Assembly (NCBI GenBank): GCA_963815375.1 | Contig: CAWFGX010000001.1 | Location: 682,001-746,000 of the forward strand | Source: JASHPR01 sp963815375 | GTDB taxonomy: Bacteria > Actinomycetota > Actinomycetes > Streptosporangiales > Streptosporangiaceae | Reading direction: 5' to 3' | DNA: 64,000 nt | In this document: positions 35,460 through 44,660 of the stretch, in pieces | Layout of the letters: every line of letters begins with the position of its first letter | How positions within the stretch are numbered: the first letter of the stretch is position 1 | Translations under genes and position numbers: made by a program | Notes under the pieces: model-generated | What the model was told of the DNA's origin: nothing | Seen by the model: the letters and a program-made list of their open reading frames with translations, nothing else | The model's database searches: none

Positions 35460-36419
35460 GTGTCGATCATCCGGCACTCACCCGAGCTCGAGCAGATCGC
35501 GGGTGAGGGCGCGAGCGTCCAGCATCTGTATGAGGGGCTCGAGGCCGGAGAGGGGCCCGTGTGGGACCACGAGCGGGGGTGCCTGCTCTTCACCGACCTC
35601 CAGCGAAGCCTGCTGTACCGGTGGTCGCCCGTCACCGGCGTGACGGTCGTGGCGGAGGCGACCGATCACGGGAACGGGGCAGCGCTGGATCGTGACGGCC
35701 GGACGCTGCTGTGCCAGCGCAGCGGACTTGTCGCGATCGCAGGCGACGGCGAGCGCTCGGTCGTGGCGGATGCCGTGGACGGCCACAAATTCAGGGTCAC
35801 AATCGACGTGGCGCTGCGCTCCGACGGAACTGTCTATTTCGGTGGCAGCACGTCAGCTACCTTCGAGGACGCGGGCCTGGCGATACAGGCGGACGGCAGC
35901 GTCCGGTTCATCCAGCCCAAGACAGACGCGGCCGGGAATCCGCGCAGCGGGTTCTGCGTGTACAGGACCCGCCTGACCGGCGGGGCCACGGTGACGGTGG
36001 CGCTGGACGACGTCGTCATGCCAAATGGGCTCGCGTTCTCGCCGGACGAGAGCATCCTCTACGTCGCCGACACCCGGGCCGCGCGCCTGCGGGCGATCCC
36101 GGTGCGGCCCGACGGCGATCTCGACCGGGCCAGCGGCTGGACGCTGTTCGACTTCAGCCAGGTGGAAGCGACTGGGCTAACCGATGGGGTCTGCGTGGAC
36201 AGCACCGGGAACGTCTACTGTGCGGCACCCGGCGGAGTCTGGATCATCGACCCAGCGGGCCGGCACCTCGGCACGATCTGCCTCGGCGCGGACGAGTACC
36301 ACACCAACTGCGCCTTCGGCGGGCCGGACTTGCGGACTCTGTTCATCACGACACACAGGCTGCTGGCGCGGGTCGAGCTGAAGATCCCGGGCATCGCCCT
36401 CCCGGTGCCGGCCCGCTGA
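35460..36419 (+). CDS. SMP-30/gluconolactonase-like protein
   Basis: 319-residue six-bladed propeller lactonase family. GLEAGEGPVWDHE carries the metal-binding Glu, PNGLAFSPDESILYVADT the Asn and Asp positions, and GVCVDSTGNVY the later Asp. It should hydrolyse a lactone to the open acid. GTG 35460 has GGAGGACAGC. Lies between DoxX and SDR genes in the rightward operon. Confidence 0.87.
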   Translation: MSIIRHSPELEQIAGEGASVQHLYEGLEAGEGPVWDHERGCLLFTDLQRSLLYRWSPVTGVTVVAEATDHGNGAALDRDGRTLLCQRSGLVAIAGDGERSVVADAVDGHKFRVTIDVALRSDGTVYFGGSTSATFEDAGLAIQADGSVRFIQPKTDAAGNPRSGFCVYRTRLTGGATVTVALDDVVMPNGLAFSPDESILYVADTRAARLRAIPVRPDGDLDRASGWTLFDFSQVEATGLTDGVCVDSTGNVYCAAPGGVWIIDPAGRHLGTICLGADEYHTNCAFGGPDLRTLFITTHRLLARVELKIPGIALPVPAR

Positions 36420-36493
36420 CCCGCGCCGTGAGCACGCCGACAGCTGCTGGATCATGGAAATCTGCGGCAGGTCACCGCTGATCAGGAGGCACT

Positions 36494-37258
36494 ATGAACG
36501 GGACAGGTGGCGCAGTCGCGCTCGTGACCGGCGGGGGCAGCGGAATAGGCCGGGCGGTGGCGGCTGTGCTTACCCGCTCTGGGTATCGCGTTGCCGTGGC
36601 TGGACGGCGTATGGAACCGCTGCAGGAGGTGAGCGGGGAGTCCGGGGCCCGTCCCTACCAGTGTGACCTTCGCGATCCGGAATCGATCGGCGCTCTTGCC
36701 GATTCTGTCGTCGCCGACCACGGCCGGCTGGACGCACTGGTCAACAATGCGGGCGTGGCGCTGCGGAAGCCGATCGAGCAGGTATGCCTGGCGGAGATCG
36801 ATGACGTGATGCGGACCAATCTGTACGGGCCGATCCTCCTCACCCAGAAGTGCATTCCGCACCTGCGCGAGTCGCAGGGCGCGATCGTGAACATCAGCTC
36901 CTCCCTGGCAACGCAACCGCAGTCCGGGCAGGGCATCTACGCTGCCGCGAAGGGCGGCATCGAGGCGTTTTCCCGGGTACTGGCGCTTGAGCTGTCCGAG
37001 GCTCGGATCCGCGTCAACGTGGTGAGCCCCGGCATCACTCGAACCGAGATGATGACGGGCCGCGAGCCGGACACCTCAGCAGCCGACGCCTGGCTCGACA
37101 TGCGGGCGCGTGAATTCCCGCTGGGCCGGATCGGCGATCCCGAGGATGTGGCCGCCGCCGTCGCGTTCCTGCTGTCGCCGTCGGCGTCCTGGATAACGGG
37201 CCTCACCATGCACGTCGACGGAGGGCGGCAGCTCGGCACGGCTCCCCAGACCCGCTGA
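36494..37258 (+). CDS. short-chain dehydrogenase/reductase
   Basis: 254-residue classical SDR: cofactor motif TGGGSGIG, NNAG, catalytic Ser in NISSSLA, and YAAAK. The R following in VAVAGRR suggests NADP preference. Probably oxidises or reduces a hydroxyl of the catabolic intermediates. Last gene of the rightward operon, after SMP-30. Confidence 0.9.
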   Translation: MNGTGGAVALVTGGGSGIGRAVAAVLTRSGYRVAVAGRRMEPLQEVSGESGARPYQCDLRDPESIGALADSVVADHGRLDALVNNAGVALRKPIEQVCLAEIDDVMRTNLYGPILLTQKCIPHLRESQGAIVNISSSLATQPQSGQGIYAAAKGGIEAFSRVLALELSEARIRVNVVSPGITRTEMMTGREPDTSAADAWLDMRAREFPLGRIGDPEDVAAAVAFLLSPSASWITGLTMHVDGGRQLGTAPQTR

Positions 37259-37336
37259 CAGTGGGAAGGGCTCAGCGCCACCGTTATTTACTATGTGCCC
37301 GCTGATGCGCCGTACTACCCTTTAGCCCTCTGTAGC

Positions 37337-37345
37337 TGTTATATG
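37337..37345 (+). promoter_or_regulatory. extended -10 element
   Basis: TG-T-TATATG, an extended -10 with no obvious -35, 41 bases before GTG 37387. The leader also holds a CCGCGG inverted repeat (37352-37357, 37364-37369). Confidence 0.35.
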
Positions 37346-37386
37346 GGGGTTCCGCGGTGCGATCCGCGGATTCCAAGGGGGTCGAC

Positions 37387-38505
37387 GTGAGCCAGCGCTT
37401 CAACCCGCCACCTGGATGGCCGCCCGCTCCTGAGGGCTTCAGGCCCAGACCCGGCTGGAGGCCTCCTGCCTCGTGGCCTGCGCCTCCGCCGGGGTGGCAA
37501 CTGTGGGTCAGCGATGATGAACCGCCGTATTCGGACCGGTCATCGCGAGCTACCCAGGCCAGCCTGCCGACTGGCCGGGCTCAGCGGGGCTACCGCGACG
37601 GCAGTTTCCGCGAGACCAGCGGCCGGTACCGCGACGGCAGTTCGTATGAAACCGAAAGGCAGTATCGCGCAGACGACTCCTACGAAGCCGATGACCAGCA
37701 CAGCTCCCACGGAACGGACAGCCAGTACCACGCTGGCAGGTCCTACAGAACCGAGGCCCAGCGAGGCAGGAGAGCACCGTACGCCGAGCCTGGCACCGCG
37801 GGCACCCGGGATTACAGGCCGGGCGGCTCGCGCACCCAGTATCCCGGGTGGGAGAACGTCGACGAGGGCTCCGACGAGTACCCGCCACGTGACCACGACG
37901 CCCGGTTCGATTCGCCGGCTCGCACCAACGGGTTCGCGATCGCGTCACTCGTGCTCGGCATCATAGGCGGCGCCGTCATCAGCGCGATCTTCGGCTTCGT
38001 CGCGCTGGGCAAGATCAAGCGAACCGGCGACCGCGGCCGAGGCATGGCGGTCGCCGGCATCTTCCTGTCCGTCATGTGGGTGATCATTCTGCTGACCGTC
38101 ACTGTCGGCAACCTGGGCCGGGCCACGCGGGGGTCGAACGGGCAGATCAACAAGGGCGGCACCCTGAGCGTCTTCTCGCTGCACGTTGGGGACTGCTTTA
38201 ACCTGCCGTCGAGCCTGAGCAGCATCCAGGCGGTCACTGCGATCCCATGCACGCAGTCACACGACGCGCAGGTCTTCGCCACGTTCACCCTTAGCGGTTC
38301 CACATACCCGGCGAACATCAAGCAGCTCGGCGACCAGGGATGCGAAGGCCGCAAGGGAAGCGTCAACACGTCGTTGATCACCAGTTCGATAAACATTTAC
38401 GGCTTCTACCCCGACCAGAACGGCTGGGACAACGGCAGCAGGAACGTCCAGTGCGTGATCTCCAACCCCGGTGCCGACATTAAGACCTCACTGCTGAATA
38501 CGTGA
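37387..38505 (+). CDS. DUF4190 / septum-formation-domain membrane protein
   Basis: 372 residues: Pro/Trp-rich N-terminus (PPPGWPPAPEGF), a long Arg/Ser/Tyr-rich low-complexity region with repeated RDGS/DDSYE units, two transmembrane helices of the DUF4190 type (FAIASLVLGIIGGAVISAIFGFVALGKIKRTG... VAGIFLSVMWVIILL), then an outer domain with VGDCF, IPCTQSHDAQVF, resembling the septum-formation domain. GTG 37387 follows AAGGGGG; an upstream GTG at 37357 is weaker. Probably cell-envelope related. Confidence 0.8.
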   Translation: MSQRFNPPPGWPPAPEGFRPRPGWRPPASWPAPPPGWQLWVSDDEPPYSDRSSRATQASLPTGRAQRGYRDGSFRETSGRYRDGSSYETERQYRADDSYEADDQHSSHGTDSQYHAGRSYRTEAQRGRRAPYAEPGTAGTRDYRPGGSRTQYPGWENVDEGSDEYPPRDHDARFDSPARTNGFAIASLVLGIIGGAVISAIFGFVALGKIKRTGDRGRGMAVAGIFLSVMWVIILLTVTVGNLGRATRGSNGQINKGGTLSVFSLHVGDCFNLPSSLSSIQAVTAIPCTQSHDAQVFATFTLSGSTYPANIKQLGDQGCEGRKGSVNTSLITSSINIYGFYPDQNGWDNGSRNVQCVISNPGADIKTSLLNT

Positions 38506-38570
38506 GTGGCGCTGCAGATCGCGGGTGAACTCTGCCGACGTCAATGCTCAGCTGTGATTCCGGAAGCGGA

Positions 38571-39230
38571 TCAGGAACGATCGGTGAGGCCCGACTCGTA
38601 GGCGAAAATGACCGCGTGCACCCGGTCGCGCAGGCCAAGCTTGCGGAGCACGCTGGCCACGTGGGTCTTGACCGTGTGCTCGGTGATGTACAGCTCCGCG
38701 GCTATCTCGGCGTTGGACTGGCCGCGCGATACCAGGCTGAGGATCTGCCGTTCGCGTTCGGTCAGCCGGCCCAGGCGGGCCGCTGCCTGGCGGGCCTGCG
38801 GCGCGCGGCCGCGGGCGAACAGGCTGATCAGCCGGCGCGTCACCGACGGTGCGAGCAGCGCGTCGCCAGCGGCAACCGACCGGATCCCGGCGATCAGGTC
38901 CTCTGGTCGCGCGTCCTTGAGGAGGAATCCGCTGGCCCCGGAGGCGAGCGCGTCGAAGACGTACTCGTCCTGGTCGTAGGTGGTGAGCACGAGCACGCGC
39001 GGTGACCCGTCGCCGAGGGCGATGCGACTGGTCGCGGTGATCCCGTCGGTGCCCGGCATCCGGACATCCATCAGAACGACGTCCGGGTGCAGCCGTGCTG
39101 CGGCGGCAACCGCCGCGGCTCCATCACCCGCCTCGCCGACCACCTCGATGTCGGGCTGAGTGCCGAGCAGCGTTCGTACCCCTGCCCGGACGAGTGGCTG
39201 ATCGTCGCAGATCAGGACCCGCACCGGCAC
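38571..39230 (-). CDS. NarL-type response regulator
   Basis: 219 residues: receiver with phosphorylatable Asp in VLMDVRMPG and Lys in LLKDA; LuxR-type helix-turn-helix (LTERERQILSLVSRGQSNAEIAAELYITEHTVKTHV). Three bases downstream of its histidine kinase gene. Target unknown. Confidence 0.92.
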   Translation of the reverse strand: MPVRVLICDDQPLVRAGVRTLLGTQPDIEVVGEAGDGAAAVAAAARLHPDVVLMDVRMPGTDGITATSRIALGDGSPRVLVLTTYDQDEYVFDALASGASGFLLKDARPEDLIAGIRSVAAGDALLAPSVTRRLISLFARGRAPQARQAAARLGRLTERERQILSLVSRGQSNAEIAAELYITEHTVKTHVASVLRKLGLRDRVHAVIFAYESGLTDRS

Positions 39231-39233
39231 GCG

Positions 39234-40625
39234 TTACCGCCCCTGCCCAGCAGGCTGGGGCGCGGCATGCTCCTGCGGTGCATCCAGCGCCCGGTCATCC
39301 TCTGGTGGCGCGGGCAGCACCGCTGCGGTGTCCCTGTCCCCCGGTTCCCGGCCGGCTGTGTCATGCAGCGGGAGCATCGCCCGCAGCCCGAAGCCCCCGC
39401 CCCGGCGGGGTCCGGCGAGCAGCCGGCCGCCATAGCCAGCGACACGCTCCCGCAGGCCAATGAGACCATGGCCGTTGTTCCCGGCCGGACCGTCCGGCGG
39501 CGCGGCCCGCAGCGGCCCGTCGTCTGTGACCGTGATCTGCAGCATCCCGCTCCCGCGCCAGAACGTCACCCGGGCGGACCGTGCCAGTGAGTGACGCGCG
39601 ACGTTCGTGAGGCCCTCCTGCACGATCCGGTACGCGGTGAGGTCGACCCCGCCAGGCAGGACCCCGGCTTCGCCGTCGACCTCGACCGTCAGGCCGGCCA
39701 GGCCCATCTGCGTGACGAGGTCTGGCAGCCGGGCCAGCCCGGGCAGCGGAGCCGCTCCATCCGGGGTGGACCGGATGACGCCCAGCGTCTGGCGGATCTC
39801 GGTCATGGCCTGCCGGCTCGAGTCCTCGATCCCGCGAAGCAGGTCGACACTGGGTGGCTGCCCGGACTCGGCCAGCAGGCGGGCTGCGCCCGCCTGCAGC
39901 GTTACCACGCTGATGTGGTGAGCGGTGATGTCGTGCAGCTCGCGGGCGATCCGGGCCCGCTCCTCGGCGGCAATCGCGCGGTCGTGCTCGGCCTTCTCTG
40001 CCGCCTCGGCGGCCAGCCGGACCTCGCCGGACTCCCGGCGCGCGCGCACGGTCTCGCCGAGTGCCCACGCGGTGACCAGCATGCCCAGGCCGACGACCGT
40101 GACCAGCATTGGGGACTGGTACTGGTTAACCGGCCCGACCCGCAGGCCTCGTCCCGGCGGCCATGCCTGGCTCACGGTCGCCGCGTTGAGGCCGTGAGCC
40201 AGCCCGAACATCAGCACCGCGAACCCGACGACCGACCCGCCGGAAGCCAGGCGGCCGAGCAGGCTGGACGTGGCAGTGAGCGTGTACAGCGCGACCAGCG
40301 GCGCGGGGAGAAGCACGAGCGGCGAGCCGGGCCAGCTCGCCATCGTTACGTACGGGTTGAACTGGACGAAGAACGCGAGCAGCAGCGCCGCGCCCGTGCT
40401 GGTGACTGCCCAGACACCGAAAGGATGCCGCCGCCGGGCTGTCAGGGACAGGGTCATAACAACACCGGTCAGCGCCCAGATGACGTTGCCAGGCGACGGC
40501 GCGTAGAACACGCCGTCCTGAGCGGCTGGGAACTCGAACACGACCAGCAGGCCGACGGCCAGCAGCCAGTCCGCGAGCGCGCGACGGCGGGCGCGCGGCA
40601 CGCGAGGCAGTACGCGAGCCGGCAT
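39234..40625 (-). CDS. NarL-type sensor histidine kinase
   Basis: 463 residues: several N-terminal transmembrane helices, a HisKA_3 segment with the phospho-accepting His in RIARELHDITAHHISVV, and an HATPase with RIVQEGLTNVARHS, VTDDGP and GHGLIGL. Partner of the response regulator at 38571. Its stop is three bases before the regulator start. Confidence 0.9.
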   Translation of the reverse strand: MPARVLPRVPRARRRALADWLLAVGLLVVFEFPAAQDGVFYAPSPGNVIWALTGVVMTLSLTARRRHPFGVWAVTSTGAALLLAFFVQFNPYVTMASWPGSPLVLLPAPLVALYTLTATSSLLGRLASGGSVVGFAVLMFGLAHGLNAATVSQAWPPGRGLRVGPVNQYQSPMLVTVVGLGMLVTAWALGETVRARRESGEVRLAAEAAEKAEHDRAIAAEERARIARELHDITAHHISVVTLQAGAARLLAESGQPPSVDLLRGIEDSSRQAMTEIRQTLGVIRSTPDGAAPLPGLARLPDLVTQMGLAGLTVEVDGEAGVLPGGVDLTAYRIVQEGLTNVARHSLARSARVTFWRGSGMLQITVTDDGPLRAAPPDGPAGNNGHGLIGLRERVAGYGGRLLAGPRRGGGFGLRAMLPLHDTAGREPGDRDTAAVLPAPPEDDRALDAPQEHAAPQPAGQGR

Positions 40626-40790
40626 GACCTGAGCCTATGCCGGACGCCGGCCGCTGACGCCGGCCGCGTGGACGAGACAAGGTCACTCCCCAGAGTGATA
40701 CCGGATCAGCGGCACGGCCGGCCTGGGCAGCAGCAGAACCGCTCTGCTGGCCGATGTGCCGCTGCAGCGCCGGTTCCTAGCGTTGGCGCC

Positions 40791-42593
40791 ATGGGAATGA
40801 TGACGCTTGCGCCGCCTCGGCGGCAGGAAGCGCCGGGTCCGCCCGGCGTGGTGACCCCGGGCTCCGCTCGGCACTGGCTGGCGCGGCTCGGGCGCGCCTG
40901 CCGCCGGCCGGAGGCGTGGTACGCGGGGTTCACCCTGTACGCGGCGGCCATGGCGCTGCTGTCCGGGCCGGGCCTGGATCACTACTGGGGCATCTGGGCC
41001 AGCGGCGGGTACGGCGCGGCGGCCGCCGTGTCCTGGCGCTGGCCCAGCCGCCGCGGCCGGGCCGCTGCGCTTGCGGCCGCGGTAGCGGGGGCGCTGGCCG
41101 GCCCGGCAGCCTGGCTGGCGGTCTGCGCGCCAGCCACGCCGGATGTCACCGTCGTCAGCCGGGGCGGCCTGCTGCTGCTCCAGCACGGCAGCCCGTATCT
41201 GGCCGGCACCCAGCTCGCGCACGGCGGCTTCCTGGCCTACAACCCGTACCTGCCGGTGATGGCCGTGTTCGGGCTGCCGCACGCGCTGGGCCTGCCCGGC
41301 CTGGCCGGCGACCCGCGCCCGTACCTGGCCGCAGCAACGGCCGGCCTGCTTGCGGCAGCGTTCTGGGTCGTCTTCCGGTCGCGCCCTGAGGCTCGGCAGA
41401 CCGCAGCGTTCATCACCGGCGGGTTCAGCGGTGCAGCCTGGGCGGCTGCTGCGTTCGCTGTCGCCTCGCCGGTCATGGCGCTGTCGATCGCTGTGGGCGT
41501 CACCGACGGCCCGATCATCGCGTTCATCATTCTGGCGATGGCCCTAGCTGTCCGCCGGGGCGGGCCTGCCTGGCCCGCCGCAGTAATCCTGGGCGTTGCC
41601 TGCGCGATGAAGTACACCGCCTGGCCCGCCCTGGCCGTGCTGGTCGCTGTGATCGCGACCCGCGACGGCGCCCGCGCCGCGGCCCGTTTCGCCGCCGCAG
41701 CGCTGGCGACCGCCGCCGCCCTGGTCGTCGCGCTATCCCCGGCCGCCTTCACCGGGCTGGCCGGCCTGACCGCGCTGGCCGCCAACACGATCGGCTACCC
41801 GCTCGGCCTGACCCGCACCCCGTCGCCCGCGCAGAGCCCGCTGCCCGGCCATTTGCTGACTACGCTCGGCCCGGCCGGACACGCCGCTGCCCTGGCGCTT
41901 CTGGCCGTGGCTGGCCTGGCCATAGCCGTCTGGGTGGTGGTGCGCCCTCCCGCCACCGTCGCCGCAGCCGCACTCCGGCTGGCCCTGCTGCTGACCCTGC
42001 TGTTCACCTTCGCCCCCGCAACCCGGTTCGGCTACTTCGACTATCCGCTGGCCCTGTGCGGCTGGGTCGCTCTCACTGCTCTGCCTGAGTGGTCCAGCCG
42101 CCGGTCGCAGGGACAGTTACGACGGGCATCGTGGTCAGGTTCAGGGTGGACGCGAAGGCCAGTACCTGGCTCTCGGTCACGCCATGCACCTTCGACACCA
42201 GGAATACCCGGCCAGGCAGGCCTGGCTGGCTCAGAGCGGCAGTTCCCGGGGCCGGGCACTAGCGCGCCGCCAGTTGTCCCGGCACAGGTTCACCAGGGTC
42301 TGGCGGACGTAGGCCTCGGGCGCGGACCGGGCCGACCGCCAGTGCCGCACGGTGCGCAGCACCGCCGTCTGCAGCAGGTCCTCGGCATGCCCGCGGTCCC
42401 CACTGAGCAGGTACGCCCTGCGCAGCAGCACCATCGACCTGGCCCGAACGAATGCTTCAAACTCCGGATGTTCCCGCACGCCACTCAGAACGCAGGCAGC
42501 CGTGAGCCGGTTGCCACACCCTGTACAGGAGTTTGCCCGTGTTATCTGTCCTGGCCGCTGCGCGGGTTTCTTCTGCGCCGCCGTATGACGTAG
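40791..42593 (+). CDS. polytopic membrane protein, GT87-like (C-terminal end doubtful)
   Basis: ATG 40791 starts about 430 residues with roughly ten hydrophobic helices and loops (HGSPYLAGTQLAHGGFLAYNPYLP, GVACAMKYTAWPAL, FGYFDYPLALCGW) typical of GT87-type mannosyltransferase-like membrane proteins. After about position 42080 the frame continues for 170 Arg/Pro/Gln-rich codons antisense to a decayed sigma gene; these are probably not native and the original stop seems lost. The open frame also extends far upstream of 40791, but that part is the shadow of the kinase gene. Confidence 0.65.
   Translation: MGMMTLAPPRRQEAPGPPGVVTPGSARHWLARLGRACRRPEAWYAGFTLYAAAMALLSGPGLDHYWGIWASGGYGAAAAVSWRWPSRRGRAAALAAAVAGALAGPAAWLAVCAPATPDVTVVSRGGLLLLQHGSPYLAGTQLAHGGFLAYNPYLPVMAVFGLPHALGLPGLAGDPRPYLAAATAGLLAAAFWVVFRSRPEARQTAAFITGGFSGAAWAAAAFAVASPVMALSIAVGVTDGPIIAFIILAMALAVRRGGPAWPAAVILGVACAMKYTAWPALAVLVAVIATRDGARAAARFAAAALATAAALVVALSPAAFTGLAGLTALAANTIGYPLGLTRTPSPAQSPLPGHLLTTLGPAGHAAALALLAVAGLAIAVWVVVRPPATVAAAALRLALLLTLLFTFAPATRFGYFDYPLALCGWVALTALPEWSSRRSQGQLRRASWSGSGWTRRPVPGSRSRHAPSTPGIPGQAGLAGSERQFPGPGTSAPPVVPAQVHQGLADVGLGRGPGRPPVPHGAQHRRLQQVLGMPAVPTEQVRPAQQHHRPGPNECFKLRMFPHATQNAGSREPVATPCTGVCPCYLSWPLRGFLLRRRMT
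42073..42234 (-). pseudogene. 3' remnant of a lost gene
   Basis: In a different frame from the sigma fragment, this stretch reads GRVFLVSKVHGVTESQVLAF, then ASTLNLTTMPVVTVP and a stop at 42073. It looks like the last 45 residues of a membrane-anchored or lipoprotein partner of the sigma factor; the body of the gene and sigma region 4 are missing. Confidence 0.4.
42231..42479 (-). pseudogene. truncated SigE-family ECF sigma factor
   Basis: 82 residues with intact region 2 (EFEAFVRARSMVLLRRAYLL, HAEDLLQTAVLRTVRHW, AYVRQTLVNLCRDNWRR), then a stop right after the linker ELPL; region 4, which contacts the -35 box, is absent. Likely a non-functional remnant from an internal deletion. Confidence 0.7.
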
Positions 42594-42676
42594 ATGGCGA
42601 CGCCTATGACGATCACGGCGAGGATGATCGGGAGGACACTGACGTTATGCGTGCCGATTGAAATCGCGATTGTCAT
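42542..42676 (-). CDS. small single-pass membrane protein
   Basis: 44 residues: TIAISIGTHNVSVLP, then one transmembrane helix (IILAVIVIGVAIYVI) and a basic tail RRRRRNP. ATG 42676 has AAAGGA at nine-base spacing. Encoded 40 bases after the ABC-2 permease; possibly an accessory subunit of the exporter. Confidence 0.6.
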   Translation of the reverse strand: MTIAISIGTHNVSVLPIILAVIVIGVAIYVIRRRRRNPRSGQDR

Positions 42677-42716
42677 CGCTGGCGTTCCTTTCCTCAGGTC
42701 TGCGCGCCGGTGATTG

Positions 42717-43580
42717 TCAGGCGTCGCGGGTGGCCATCTTCCAGGCGCCAATGGCTGACCAGCCGATGATCCAGCCGACGATCACGGTGATCATGGCCCA
42801 GGTGGGCATTGGCGGTATGTGCAGCTCGCGCGGGCCACCGCCGGGCCCGATCGTGGTGCCTCCGGCCAGCGCGGCCGGTTTCAGCTGGTCCATGGCGACG
42901 CCGACGACGGCGCGCTGGCCGTCGAGGAAGAAAGGCAGCGCGTGATCGGCCAGTATCGGCGTGATGATGATCTGCAGCATGATCAGCAGGATGACCGGCA
43001 CGGTCCGCTGGCCCATGAGCGAGCCGAGGCCAAGCCCGACCGTGAACCCGATGACCAGGTCGAGTTCGAGCCAGAGCCCGGCGCCGGCCATGGCAGCCGG
43101 AGACGGGTTCACTGCGCCGGCTCGCAGCGGGCTGCCGAGGAAAGCGGTCACCAGGCAGGCCACCGTGAAGCCGGCGGCGGCCAGCAAGAGCAGGATGGAC
43201 AGCCCAGCCGGGACGCGGGCCAGGTAGAGAGCGAGCCGCGCCCGGCCTGTGATCACGAGGTGGCGGAACATGCCGTCGGACAGGTCGGCTGTCCCGGCTG
43301 TGGCACCGAGCACCACGGCGACGATGAACCCGAACTCGTCCATCACCGTGCCGGCGGTCGCGAAAGCGCTCGGGGCGCCGGCCGGGGCGTAGCGGGCCGG
43401 GTCGCTCAGGTGGTAGATCAGCCGGATGCCGTAGAAGAAGACCGGCAAGAGCACGGTGAACAGCACCGTGACGATCATGAGCGTCCGGCGCTTGCGCAGT
43501 TCAAGGAGCTTGGCGCCGATCAGGGGCACCGCCGGCAGCCACGATCCGCGCCGGTCGGCGGCGAGGCTCTGCTGGGTCAC
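42717..43580 (-). CDS. ABC-2 type permease
   Basis: 287 residues, about six hydrophobic helices (MIVTVLFTVLLPVFFYGI, FIVAVVLGATAGTADLSDGMFRHLVITGRAR). GTG 43580, with GGAGGAACA upstream, overlaps the ATPase stop (GTGA); a longer frame reaching 43817 is an overlap artefact. Membrane half of the exporter with 43577-44563. Confidence 0.88.
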   Translation of the reverse strand: MTQQSLAADRRGSWLPAVPLIGAKLLELRKRRTLMIVTVLFTVLLPVFFYGIRLIYHLSDPARYAPAGAPSAFATAGTVMDEFGFIVAVVLGATAGTADLSDGMFRHLVITGRARLALYLARVPAGLSILLLLAAAGFTVACLVTAFLGSPLRAGAVNPSPAAMAGAGLWLELDLVIGFTVGLGLGSLMGQRTVPVILLIMLQIIITPILADHALPFFLDGQRAVVGVAMDQLKPAALAGGTTIGPGGGPRELHIPPMPTWAMITVIVGWIIGWSAIGAWKMATRDA

Positions 43581-44563
43581 TGTTCCTCCCCCAGACGGCT
43601 GGTGACGGACAGGAACCAGTCCTCCAGCCGGGCGTGGGCAGGCCGGAGACTGTAGACACCGATCCCGGCTTCGACCAGGCGGCGGTTGATCCCGGCTGTC
43701 TGCTGGCGGGCAGACCCGGCGGCCAGCGTCACGGTCAGCCCGTCTTCGGTGACCGTGATACTGGATGCGACCGGGGGCTGGCCGAGAGCACGAGCCGCCG
43801 TCGGCGGGTCGGAGCACTGCACCTCGAGGACGACGCCCGCGCCGCCGGTCAGTTCCTCGATCGGGCCCTGGCGCACGACCTTGCCGTGATCGACGATGGC
43901 CACCGCGTCGCAGGTGCGTTCCACCTCGTCCAGCAGGTGCGACGACAGCATCACAGTCCGTCCCTCATCGACCAGTCCGCGCAGCATGTCCCGCATCTCC
44001 TGCATGCCGGCCGGATCCAGTCCGTTCATCGGCTCGTCGAGAATGAGCAGTTGCGGGTCGGCCAGCAGGCAGGCGGCCAGGCCCAGGCGCTGGCGCATGC
44101 CCATGGAGTAGGCCGAGACCTTGTCGTCGGCTCGCTGGGCCAGCCGGGTCCGGTCCAGCGCCGGGCCGATCTGCTTCCCGGCGTCTCCTCCCCGGGCCGC
44201 GGCCAGTACCTTCAGGTTCTCCCGTCCGGTCAGGTGACCATGGAACCGTGGCTCGTCGACGATCGCGCCTACCCGGGCCAGGGCGCGGCTTCGCTGGGCT
44301 GGGACTGGGACGCCGAGCAGCGACATCGTGCCGCTGTCGGCCCTGGTCAGGCCGAGCAGAACCCGGATCAGCGTGGTCTTGCCAGCCCCGTTAGGCCCCA
44401 GGTAACCGAAGGCTGAGCCGCGCGGTACGAGCAGGTCCACATTGTCGACGGCGGCCCGGGCACCGAACCGCTTCGTGAGCCCGTGTACCTCGAGAGCCAA
44501 TTGGCCAGCCGGCTGACCAAGGGACGGAGGCGGACTGCCGCCAGTTACGGAACAAGTAGTCAT
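43577..44563 (-). CDS. ABC-2 exporter ATPase
   Basis: 328 residues: Walker A GPNGAGKTT, degenerate signature YSMGMRQRLGLA, Walker B LLILDEPMNGLDP, H-loop SSHL. The C-terminal 80 residues resemble the regulatory domain of drug-exporter ATPases. ATG 44563 has AGGAAG upstream. Divergent to a histidine kinase/regulator pair that may control it. Confidence 0.9.
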   Translation of the reverse strand: MTTCSVTGGSPPPSLGQPAGQLALEVHGLTKRFGARAAVDNVDLLVPRGSAFGYLGPNGAGKTTLIRVLLGLTRADSGTMSLLGVPVPAQRSRALARVGAIVDEPRFHGHLTGRENLKVLAAARGGDAGKQIGPALDRTRLAQRADDKVSAYSMGMRQRLGLAACLLADPQLLILDEPMNGLDPAGMQEMRDMLRGLVDEGRTVMLSSHLLDEVERTCDAVAIVDHGKVVRQGPIEELTGGAGVVLEVQCSDPPTAARALGQPPVASSITVTEDGLTVTLAAGSARQQTAGINRRLVEAGIGVYSLRPAHARLEDWFLSVTSRLGEEQ

Positions 44564-44660
44564 GTGCTTCTTCCTGGTCGGGTCGTTGGCTGGTGCCAGA
44601 GTCCGTGAGCACCGGCCCGCCTGTCTGCGGCCGCCCGAGCGAACCGGTTCATCCGCGAGG

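Noticed and set aside
39591..40790. First 400 codons of a 1000-codon plus-strand frame
   Set aside because: Antisense to a histidine kinase with all its boxes; the membrane protein proper starts at 40791.
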